From DASUZB01 sp036377075 (GTDB lineage: Bacteria > Actinomycetota > CALGFH01): a DNA stretch of 5,459 nt. The translations under genes were made by a program, and so were the position numbers. This document shows, one piece after another, positions 1-5,459 of the stretch (positions are counted from its first letter, which is position 1; every line of letters starts with the position of its first letter). The stretch spans positions 1-5,459 of the forward strand of contig DASUZB010000138.1 in assembly GCA_036377075.1 (NCBI GenBank). Reading direction: 5' to 3'. A model generated the notes under the pieces. It was given only the letters and a program-made list of their open reading frames with translations. It ran no database searches and had not been told where the DNA came from.

Positions 1-24
1 CGGTCTGGGCCCGGCGGGGCCGGG

Positions 25-978
25 GTGGTGGCGGTGGCCGGGGAGGCGCTGGTGGACTTCGTGCCCGCCGGCGGGCCGGGGGTGTTCCGGGCCGCGCCCG
101 GGGGCAGCCCGGCGAACGTGGCCGTGGGCCTGGCCCGCCTCGAGGTGCCGACCCGGCTGCTGGCCCGGATCGCCGACGACCTGCTGGGCCACCGGCTCCG
201 GGCCCACCTGGACGGCAACGGGGTCGACCTGTCCTTCGCCGTCCGCGCGGCCGAGCCGACCTCGCTGGCCATCGTGGCCGTGGGCCGCGACGGCGTGGTC
301 GAGTACGACTTCCGGGTCGAGGGCACGGCCGACTGGCAGTGGCGCGACCACGAGCTGGCCGGCGCCCTCGACGGCCGTGTGGTGGCCCTGCACGCCGGGT
401 CGCTGGCCCTGACCATGGCGCCGGGCGCCGACGTCCTCCAGCGGCTGCTGGCCCAGGCCCGCCAGGACATGACCGTCTCCTACGACCCCAACTGCCGGCC
501 GCTGCTGATGGGCTCCCCCGACGCCGTCCGCGGCCGCATCGAGGCCCTGGTCGCCCTGGCCGACGTGGTCAAGGCCAGCGCCGACGACCTGGCCTGGCTG
601 CTCCCGGACCGCCCGCCCGAGCAGGTCGCCGAGGCCTGGCTGGCCAGGGGCCCGTCGCTGGTGGTGATCACCCTGGGGCCGGCCGGCCTGCTCGCCGCCA
701 CCCGCCAGGCGGGGGTGCTGCGCCGGCCCGGCCGGGTCGTCGAGGTGGTCGACACCGTGGGCGCCGGCGACGCCTGCATGGCCGCCCTGCTGGCCGGCCT
801 CCACCGCCGCGACCTGCTCGGCCCGGCCCGCCGCCCCGCCCTCCAGGCGCTGGACGCCGCCACCCTGGCCGACCTGGCCGACGAGGCCGTCCTGGCCGCC
901 GCGCTCACCTGCACCCGCGCCGGCGCCGACCCCCCGACCGCGGACGAGCTCCGGGCCGCGTCGGCCCGGCCCGGCTGA
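25..978 (+). CDS. PfkB/ribokinase-family carbohydrate kinase (fructokinase-like)
   Basis: Probably a cytoplasmic ATP-dependent sugar kinase that phosphorylates fructose or a related sugar or sugar acid on entry to central metabolism. From GTG at 25 it is 317 residues, a normal length for the family. Family marks in order are: GEALVDF at residues 6-12; the first PfkB signature region PGGSPANVAVGLARL at 25-39; the DPNCRP strand/loop at 154-159; KASADDLAWL at 183-192; VITLGPAGLL at 214-223; and the second signature DTVGAGD at 243-249, whose last Asp (D249) is the expected catalytic base next to the ATP/anion-hole Gly-Ala-Gly. The start is uncertain. The frame is open to base 1, GTG also occurs at 28, and relatives usually carry a few residues before GEALVD, so the true start may lie left of the window. 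Codon use is extremely GC-rich. The broken GH3 glucosidase follows in the same direction, which fits sugar use. The family is sure; the exact substrate (fructose, 2-keto-3-deoxygluconate or another) cannot be read from sequence. Confidence 0.9.
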   Translation: MVAVAGEALVDFVPAGGPGVFRAAPGGSPANVAVGLARLEVPTRLLARIADDLLGHRLRAHLDGNGVDLSFAVRAAEPTSLAIVAVGRDGVVEYDFRVEGTADWQWRDHELAGALDGRVVALHAGSLALTMAPGADVLQRLLAQARQDMTVSYDPNCRPLLMGSPDAVRGRIEALVALADVVKASADDLAWLLPDRPPEQVAEAWLARGPSLVVITLGPAGLLAATRQAGVLRRPGRVVEVVDTVGAGDACMAALLAGLHRRDLLGPARRPALQALDAATLADLADEAVLAAALTCTRAGADPPTADELRAASARPG

Positions 979-1046
979 GCTTCTCCCGGAGGCCCGGTGC
1001 GCTAATCTGTTCGGCCCTTCTGCCCCGGTGGGAGGGCGTGGACCAG

Positions 1047-1051
1047 AGGAG
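1047..1051 (+). promoter_or_regulatory. Ribosome binding site of the broken GH3 gene
   Basis: AGGAG lies 5 bases before the ATG at 1057-1059, a good Shine-Dalgarno match and spacing. It suggests that 1057 was the original start of the GH3 gene, although the reading frame is lost within a few codons: the homologous peptide GEPATRAELLLAQMTLG is in the next frame. Confidence 0.5.
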
Positions 1052-1056
1052 CCGTC

Positions 1057-1996
1057 ATGCGGCGAGCCCGCGACCCGGGCCGAGCTCCTGCTGGCCCAGA
1101 TGACGCTGGGGGGAGAAGATCGGGCAGATGACCCAGGCCGAGCGGGGCGCGGCCACCGGCGACCTCTCGCTGGTCGCGACCTGGCGGCTGGGTCGCTGCT
1201 GTCGGGCGGCGGCTCGGTGCCCACCCCGAACACCCCCGAGGCCTGGGCCGACATGGTCGAGGCCTTCCAGGCCCAGGCCCTCCAGGCACGGCTCGGCATC
1301 CCCTGATCTACGGCGTCGACTCGGTCCACGGCCACGGCAACCTGGTCGGGGCGACGTGTTCCCGCACAACATCGGCCTCGGGGCGATCCGTGACCCCCGG
1401 CTGGTGGAGCAGGTCGAGCGCGTGACGGCCGCCGAGACGCGGGCCGCCGGCCCCCGGTGGGTGTTCGCGCCCTGCGTCCGCGTGGCCGGGGACCTGCGCT
1501 GGGCCGGACCTACGAGAGCTTCAGCGAGAACCCGGCCCTGGTCGTCCAGATGGAGACGGCGATCGACGGCTTCCAGGGCCCGCGGGCCCGCGACCTGTCC
1601 GACCCGGACCGGGTGCTGCCCCTGTCCGGCCACGAGCGGATCTACGTCGCCGGCGGCAACGCCGACGACATCGGCAACCCAGGCCGGCGGCTGGACGGTC
1701 ACCTGGCAGGGCCTGTCGGGCGACACCATCCCCGGCAACACCATCCTGGAGGGCATCCGCCAGGTCGCCCGGGCGCCCAGGTCACCTTCAGCGAGGACGC
1801 TGTGGCAGGACAACGGCGTGCCCCGCGAGCCCAAGACGATGCCCGGCAGCCAGGGCGAGGGCGTGGCCGAGGTGCTGTTCGGGCACCGGCCGTTCACCGG
1901 CCGGCTGTCGATTTCCTGGCCGCGCACCCTCGAGCAGGAGCCGATCAACGTCGGGGCCGCGACGACCACCCGCTGTTCCCCTACGGTTGGGGCTGG
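1057..1996 (+). pseudogene. Broken GH3 beta-glucosidase / exo-beta-glucanase (multiple frameshifts, internal deletions)
   Basis: This is the remnant of a glycoside hydrolase family 3 enzyme of the ExoI/BglX-like two-domain type, which removes glucose from beta-glucans or oligosaccharides. Conserved peptides appear in family order but in changing frames: LLAQMTLG (about 1076-1111), GEKIGQMTQAERG (from 1113), GSLLSGGGSVPTPNTPEAW (from about 1190), LIYGVDSVHGHGNLVGAT (from 1303), FPHNIGLGAIRDPRLVEQ (from 1359), RTYESFSENPALV (from about 1506), VLPLSGHERIYVAGGNADD (to about 1673), GGWTVTWQGLSGDTIPGNT (from about 1685), GAQVTFSEDA (about 1770-1800), GSQGEGVAEVLFGHRPFTG (about 1845-1905), and DDHPLFPYGWG at the end. 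This needs about nine single-base frame changes, plus losses near 1576-1592 and 1797-1830. The combined remnant is about 315 codons, against roughly 600 in intact relatives. The KHF(x)GDG segment and the SDW/SDY nucleophile segment are absent, so no active enzyme is possible. Indels fall in G or C runs, so sequencing error could explain some of them, but not the missing blocks. One further one-base shift would continue the frame to a TGA at 2038-2040, overlapping the guaD tail. Confidence 0.9.
1576..1591 (+). repeat. Tandem 8-base duplication at a deletion junction in the GH3 remnant
   Basis: GGGCCCGC occurs twice in direct succession (1576-1583 and 1584-1591). It sits where the N-terminal half of the GH3 barrel (ending in the helix with METAIDGFQG) jumps directly to the C-terminal domain (DRVLPLSGHERIYVAGG). 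Short GC-rich direct repeats like this promote slippage, so it may mark how the intervening block of several hundred bases was lost. The repeat is directly visible; the link to the deletion is inference. Confidence 0.6.
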
Positions 1997-2026
1997 GCAG
2001 CATGCAACGCCAGCGCTGGGGGGAAC
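1975..2026. repeat. Weak inverted repeat at the convergent gene junction
   Basis: GTTCCCC (1975-1981) and GGGGAAC (2020-2026) are exact inverted 7-mers with a 38-base spacer, and a perfect palindrome CCAGCGCTGG (2010-2019) lies inside, next to the right arm. The element spans the tail-to-tail junction of the GH3 remnant and guaD. It could act as a bidirectional stop for transcription, but there is no T run on either strand and the stem is short, so a terminator role is only a possibility. Confidence 0.25.
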
Positions 2027-2029
2027 CTG

Positions 2030-3310
2030 TCATCCCTTGACCCGCTCGCCGTCGACCCACACGCCCCGGACGTCGTGGGGCGTCGCGAGCGCGAATGCCT
2101 TCGCGAGGGCGTCGGAGGGCCCGTCCGCGTGCCGCAGACCGATATCGAGCGGCGTGCCAGGAAGCGGGTCCACCCATACGGCATCGAAGCGCCTGCCCAC
2201 CGTGAGGTCGCCGACCTGGTCACGCATCCCCAGCGCATCGGCGCCGGCCGCCGTGGCCAGATGGAGGAGGTGCGCCGACGTCAGGGCCACGCCGTCCGGG
2301 CCGCGCAACTGCTGCAGGAAGTAGGCCTGCAGGCCCTCCTTGAACAGCGAGAACCCGGTGCCGGCGCCGACGTCGCAGCCCAGGGCCACGCGGACACCGA
2401 ACGACAGGTGGCGATCGAACGGGAACAGTCCGCTCCCGAGGGCGGCGTTGCTCGTCGGGCAATGCGCGACGGTCGACTCCCTGGCGGCCAGGAGCTTCAG
2501 CTCGGCGTCGCTGGGGTGCACGTTGTGCGCGAGGACGCTGCGGGGGCCGACCAGACCATGCCGGTCATAGCTTTCGAGGTAGCCACAGCCGAACAACTCC
2601 CGCACCTTGGCGATCTCCGCCGGGTTCTCGTTGATGTGGGAGGTGAACCAGGAACCCGCGATGTCGTCGTACAGGGCCGCGCACGATGCGAGCAGGTCGT
2701 CGGTACAGGACAACGCGAAACGCGGCGTGACCGCGTACCGGGTGCGACCCTGCTGGTGCCATCGCCGCGCCAGCTCGCGCCCCTCGTCGTAGGCGCGTTG
2801 CGCGGTTGTATGCAGCTCGGGTCGCAGCATGCGGTCACCGACGACCAGGCCGCAGGTGACCCGGAGGCCGCGCTCGGTGGACGCCTCGAAGAGCGCGTCG
2901 ACCGCCGGCGCGAAATGCGAGCCGAAGACCAGCGCGGTCGTCGTGCCCGAGTCGACCAGCGACGCGATGAACTCGCCGGCGACCTCCCGGGCGTAGTCGA
3001 CGTCCGCCAGCCTCGCCTCCTCCGGCAGCGCGCAGCGGTCGAGCCACTCCAGCAGCGGCATTCCAAGCGCACCGATGACCCGTACCTGCGGGTAGTGGAC
3101 ATGCGTGTCGACGAACCCGGGCAGCAACAGGCCGGAGCCGAGGTCGACGACGGTCTCGTCGTGATGCTCGCGTCGAACCTCCGCGTACGAGCCCCGTTCG
3201 ACGATCACGCCGTCGACGACGAGCAGTCCCGCGTCGGCGTCCGCCCGCAACGCCCCGCCGCGGAACGGATCGTCGGGGGTGTCCGTCACCCGGGCGCGAT
3301 ACAGCGTCAT
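2030..3310 (-). CDS. guaD: Guanine deaminase (guanine aminohydrolase)
   Basis: This cytoplasmic zinc amidohydrolase converts guanine to xanthine and ammonia (EC 3.5.4.3). It is 426 residues, close to the usual 430-450. The TIM-barrel amidohydrolase marks are all present: PGFVDTHVHYPQ at 64-75 with metal ligands H70 and H72; the GTTTALVFGS strand at 122-131; SHINEN at 224-229 with metal ligand H225 and probable proton-shuttle E228; LAHNVH at 260-265 with H262; HCPTSNAALGSGLFP at 283-297, typical of guanine deaminases rather than other amidohydrolases; and CDVGAGTGFS at 312-321 with the last metal ligand D313. The small beta-sandwich is formed by both ends (LLVVDGVIVERG and GRRFDAVWVDP). The ATG at 3310 is supported by GGAG 7 bases upstream. 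It is the last gene of the xdhB-xdhC-guaD run, starting 3 bases after xdhC, so its product xanthine feeds directly to the neighbouring dehydrogenase. An 8-oxoguanine deaminase role is less likely given the HYPQ and CPTSN motifs. Confidence 0.94.
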   Translation of the reverse strand: MTLYRARVTDTPDDPFRGGALRADADAGLLVVDGVIVERGSYAEVRREHHDETVVDLGSGLLLPGFVDTHVHYPQVRVIGALGMPLLEWLDRCALPEEARLADVDYAREVAGEFIASLVDSGTTTALVFGSHFAPAVDALFEASTERGLRVTCGLVVGDRMLRPELHTTAQRAYDEGRELARRWHQQGRTRYAVTPRFALSCTDDLLASCAALYDDIAGSWFTSHINENPAEIAKVRELFGCGYLESYDRHGLVGPRSVLAHNVHPSDAELKLLAARESTVAHCPTSNAALGSGLFPFDRHLSFGVRVALGCDVGAGTGFSLFKEGLQAYFLQQLRGPDGVALTSAHLLHLATAAGADALGMRDQVGDLTVGRRFDAVWVDPLPGTPLDIGLRHADGPSDALAKAFALATPHDVRGVWVDGERVKG

Positions 3311-3313
3311 GGA

Positions 3314-4141
3314 TCAGCTCCGCGCGGCAGACCGCTCGCGCTCGAACGTCAGCAACAGGTCGGCCGCGACGCTCACGGCGATCGTCGCCGGCTCCTTGCC
3401 GGTGATCTCGGCCAGCCCGATGGGCGTGCGGATCCGAGCAATCGACGCCATGTCGTGGCCGCCTTCGGCCAGCAACCGCTGGAACCGTGCCCATTTCCCC
3501 GCCGAGCCGATCAGCCCGATCGAGCCGAGGTCGCCGCCGCGGAGGACGGCGTCGCACAGCGCCGCGTCCTCGGCGTGGTCGTGCGTCATGATCAGCACGT
3601 GGGCGCCCGGCGGCAGCTCCCCCAGGATGATCTCCGGGAGCAGCGGAACGCGGTGGACGTGGAGGCTCGCCACCGCGTCGGACAGCGGCGCCAACCGCTC
3701 GTCGGTCAACTGCTCGGGGCGGCTGTCGACCAGGTGCAGCTCGAGGTCGTGGCGAGCCAGGATGCGCGCCAACTCGAACCCGACGTGCCCGACGCCGAAG
3801 ATCGCCACGGCGGGCACGACCGGCAGCGGGTCGAGCAGCACGGTGACCGTTCCTCCACAACATTGCACGCCGTGCTCGTACGGCGCCTTGTCCGACAGTG
3901 CCGTCTCGAACAACGTGGCTGTCGCGTCGGGGTCGGCGAGCAGCTCCCGGGCCCGGTCGATCGCCACCGCTTCGACGTTGCCTCCGCCGATCGATCCCCA
4001 CGTCTCGCGGACGCCGACCACGAGCTTGGCGCCGGCATCGCGTGGGGCGTGCCCGCGAACCGACGCGACCGTCACCAGCACGCCCGGCTCGCGCCGCGCA
4101 CGCAGGTGGGCGACCGCGTTGAACCAGGGCGTCTCAGGCAT
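3314..4141 (-). CDS. xdhC: XdhC-family molybdenum cofactor maturation/insertion protein for xanthine dehydrogenase
   Basis: XdhC binds molybdenum cofactor, promotes its sulfuration and delivers it to the XdhB subunit; it is not part of the final enzyme. From ATG at 4141 it has 275 residues. The N-terminal XdhC/CoxI domain shows VTVASVRGHAPRDAGAKL (23-40), GSIGGGNVEAVAIDRA (49-64) and the hallmark GVQCCGG (91-97; Cys94-Cys95). The C-terminal Rossmann-like domain begins VAIFGVGHVGFELA (112-125) with LVDSR (137-141), then IMTHDHAEDAALCDAVL (184-200), GLIGSAGKWARFQRLL (209-224) and ARIRTPIGL with the family's IAVSVAADLL end (235-263). The frame is open upstream to an ATG at 4231, but those 30 extra residues are Ser/Arg/Thr-rich, lie wholly over the end of xdhB and match nothing in the family, so I chose 4141. 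That start overlaps the xdhB stop by 8 bases (ATGCCTGA) and has no clear Shine-Dalgarno, pointing to translation by coupling. Confidence 0.92.
   Translation of the reverse strand: MPETPWFNAVAHLRARREPGVLVTVASVRGHAPRDAGAKLVVGVRETWGSIGGGNVEAVAIDRARELLADPDATATLFETALSDKAPYEHGVQCCGGTVTVLLDPLPVVPAVAIFGVGHVGFELARILARHDLELHLVDSRPEQLTDERLAPLSDAVASLHVHRVPLLPEIILGELPPGAHVLIMTHDHAEDAALCDAVLRGGDLGSIGLIGSAGKWARFQRLLAEGGHDMASIARIRTPIGLAEITGKEPATIAVSVAADLLLTFERERSAARS
3318..3321 (-). promoter_or_regulatory. Ribosome binding site of guaD
   Basis: Read on the - strand, GGAG ends 7 bases before the guaD ATG (3310-3308) and lies inside the last codons of xdhC, whose TGA is at 3316-3314. It fixes the guaD start and indicates translational coupling to xdhC. 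Confidence 0.6.
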
Positions 4142-5459
4142 GGGTGACGATGTGTTGTGCGCGTTCGGACTCGGGGTGGCGCGCGTGAGGGTGGACCGGC
4201 TGCGGCGGGACGACGTTCGCGTCGGCGACATGGCCGTACGAGGTGTGCTCGCGCGCCTGCTCGACGGCCCAGTAGACGGCCTCCGGGGTGGAGGGGCAGC
4301 CGAGATCGACGCTCGTGCCCGCCGGCCCGAACGCGGCCGCGGCCTGCCGCAGCGCCTCCCGCACGGAGAAGGCCAGCATCAGCGGCGGTTCCCCGACGGC
4401 CTTGGACCCGTACACCGCGCCTTCCTCGGTCGCGTTCCTGAACAGCGTCACATTGAAGACCTCTGGCATCTCCGAGAAGCTCGGCAGCTTGTAGGTACTC
4501 GCCGCCTGGGTCAGGAACTGGCCGCGCCGGGGGCCGTCGCTCTCGTCCCAGCGCAGGTCCTCCAGGGTGAGCCAGCCCGCCCCCTGCACGAACGCGCCCT
4601 CGATCTGGCCGAGGTCGACGAGGGGCGAAAGGCTGTCACCGACGTCGTGGACGATGTCGACGCGCCGCGTGCGGTAGGCGCCGGTGAAGCCGTCGACCTC
4701 GACCTCGGTGGCGGCGACACCGTAGGCGAAGTACTTGAACGGCGAACCGTGCATCACCGATGAGTCCCAGTGCAGCCCTTCGGTGCGGTAGTACCCCGCC
4801 GCCCACAGCTGGACCCGCTGGAAGTACGCCGTGCGGACGAGCTCCTGCCAGTCGACGCGCGCCTCGGAGATCCCCAGACCGCGTGCGACGCCGTCCACGA
4901 TCCGCACGTCTGACGCGTTCGTGCCCAGCATGCCGCTGGCCACCCGCAGCAGCCGCTCCTTGATCTGCTCGCAGGCGTTCTTGACGGCGCCGCCGTTGAG
5001 GTCGGCGCCGGAGCTGGCCGCGGTCGCCGAGGTGTTCGGCACCTTGTCGGTGCGCGTGGGAGCCAGCCGGACATGACGCAGCGGGATGCCGAGCGTGGTC
5101 GCGGCGACCTGGAGCATCTTGGTGTGCAGGCCCTGGCCCATCTCGGTGCCGCCGTGGTTGATGAGCACCGACCCGTCCTTGTAGACGTGCACGAGCGCAC
5201 CGGCCTGGTTGAACGCGGTCAGGTTGAAGGAGATGCCGAACTTGACCGGCGTCACCGCCAGGGCGCGCTTGGTGTTCGGGTGGCTGGCGTTGAACGCCTC
5301 GATCTCGCGCTTGCGGTTCACCACGTCGGCGCCGGAGACGACCTCCTCCCAGATCGTCGGGATGCGCTCGGGGTGGCGGACCGGCTGACCGTACGGCGTG
5401 GTCTGGCCCGGCCCGTAGAAGTTGCGCTCGCGCAGGTCCATCGGATCGAGACCGAGCAG
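4134..5459 (-). CDS. xdhB: Xanthine dehydrogenase molybdenum-binding subunit (C-terminal part; 5' end outside window)
   Basis: This is the molybdopterin subunit of the cytoplasmic xanthine dehydrogenase that oxidises hypoxanthine to xanthine to urate. The window holds 441 codons of the C-terminal half. The frame is open to the right edge, where LLGLDPMDLRERNFYG matches the interior of the family, so the ATG at 5441 is an internal Met, not the start. Numbering from that Met: KFGISFNLTAFNQAGALVHV (67-86) forms part of the substrate pocket; GGTEMGQGLHTK (97-108) is the cofactor-contacting loop; NTSATAASSGADLNGGAV (136-153) is the next cofactor loop; FKYFAYGVAATEVEVD (235-250) and GQIEGAFVQGAGWLTLE (278-294) follow; and SKAVGEPPLMLA (346-357) holds E351, the expected catalytic Glu (equivalent to E1261 of bovine and E730 of Rhodobacter capsulatus enzyme). 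The upstream half, with the other purine-binding Glu and Arg, is not visible. The last ~35 residues form a His/Pro-rich tail of unknown role. xdhC follows with an 8-base overlap. The FeS/FAD subunit is probably encoded upstream, off the edge. Confidence 0.94.
   Translation of the reverse strand: MLGLDPMDLRERNFYGPGQTTPYGQPVRHPERIPTIWEEVVSGADVVNRKREIEAFNASHPNTKRALAVTPVKFGISFNLTAFNQAGALVHVYKDGSVLINHGGTEMGQGLHTKMLQVAATTLGIPLRHVRLAPTRTDKVPNTSATAASSGADLNGGAVKNACEQIKERLLRVASGMLGTNASDVRIVDGVARGLGISEARVDWQELVRTAYFQRVQLWAAGYYRTEGLHWDSSVMHGSPFKYFAYGVAATEVEVDGFTGAYRTRRVDIVHDVGDSLSPLVDLGQIEGAFVQGAGWLTLEDLRWDESDGPRRGQFLTQAASTYKLPSFSEMPEVFNVTLFRNATEEGAVYGSKAVGEPPLMLAFSVREALRQAAAAFGPAGTSVDLGCPSTPEAVYWAVEQAREHTSYGHVADANVVPPQPVHPHARHPESERAQHIVTHA

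Noticed and set aside
981..1008. Possible promoter between the kinase and the GH3 remnant (TAATCT at 1003-1008, TTCTCC at 981-986)
   Set aside because: The -10-like word is the only A/T-rich spot in the gap, but the -35 match is poor, and a single hexamer is weak evidence in such GC-rich DNA.
339..1103. A 254-codon frame inside and past the sugar kinase
   Set aside because: Pro/Arg/Gly-rich low-complexity shadow of the kinase frame.
1975..2030. Rho-independent terminator between the convergent genes
   Set aside because: There is only a 7-base stem with a 38-base loop and a 10-base palindrome that cannot form a loop without losing pairs. No T run follows on either strand.
2835..4001. A 388-codon - strand frame overlapping guaD and xdhC in another frame
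   Set aside because: Arg/Gly/Ala/Pro-rich shadow translation; guaD and xdhC in the proper frames carry all family motifs.
1457..4147. An 896-codon open frame on the + strand across the GH3 remnant and antisense to guaD and xdhC
   Set aside because: Its first part contains GH3 pieces only in their own frame, and the rest is antisense to two well-recognised genes with no family motif and Arg/Gly/Asp-biased composition. Long antisense frames are expected in GC-rich DNA where stop codons are rare.
3279..4763. A 494-codon open frame on the + strand antisense to xdhC and xdhB
   Set aside because: Ser/Arg/Thr-rich shadow of two real genes; no recognisable domain.
1..5459. Mobile element, CRISPR, toxin-antitoxin, phage or other undescribed defence-like system
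   Set aside because: No transposase, integrase, terminal repeats, spaced repeats, tRNA or small gene pair was seen. The intact genes all belong to well-known metabolic families.

Overview
The window comes from a very GC-rich bacterium with nearly all-G/C third codon positions, most likely an actinomycete-like soil or environmental organism. That placement is an inference from base composition and protein flavour only. I recognise four protein-coding loci and one badly broken gene. There are no RNA genes, no CRISPR array, no insertion sequence and no clear novel system.

Left part, + strand (1 to about 2000): a PfkB-family sugar kinase, intact inside the window (25-978, possibly beginning left of it), is followed after a 78-base gap by a wrecked GH3 beta-glucosidase/exo-glucanase gene (about 1057-1996). 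Recognisable GH3 peptides run in the correct order but switch reading frame about nine times. Two large internal blocks are missing, including the block that should hold the catalytic nucleophile. Together these two genes look like the remains of a glucan or oligosaccharide-use module: hydrolase outside or at the envelope, kinase inside.

Right part, - strand (2030-5459): a tight purine-catabolism operon read right to left. It holds xdhB (molybdenum subunit of xanthine dehydrogenase, 5' end outside the window), then xdhC (molybdenum-cofactor maturation/insertion factor, overlapping xdhB by 8 bases), then guaD (guanine deaminase, 3 bases after xdhC). GuaD makes xanthine from guanine, XdhB with its off-window partner subunit(s) oxidises hypoxanthine and xanthine to urate, and XdhC supplies the mature sulfurated cofactor. 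The operon promoter and probably the FeS/FAD subunit gene lie off the right edge.

The two modules meet tail to tail near position 2000-2030. Base composition also changes there: sampled 60-base lines have 80-87% G+C in the kinase against 63-68% in the purine operon. The most notable item is the state of the GH3 gene, either a real, fairly recent pseudogene or a patch of indel-prone sequence. The intact neighbours and the large deletions favour real decay.
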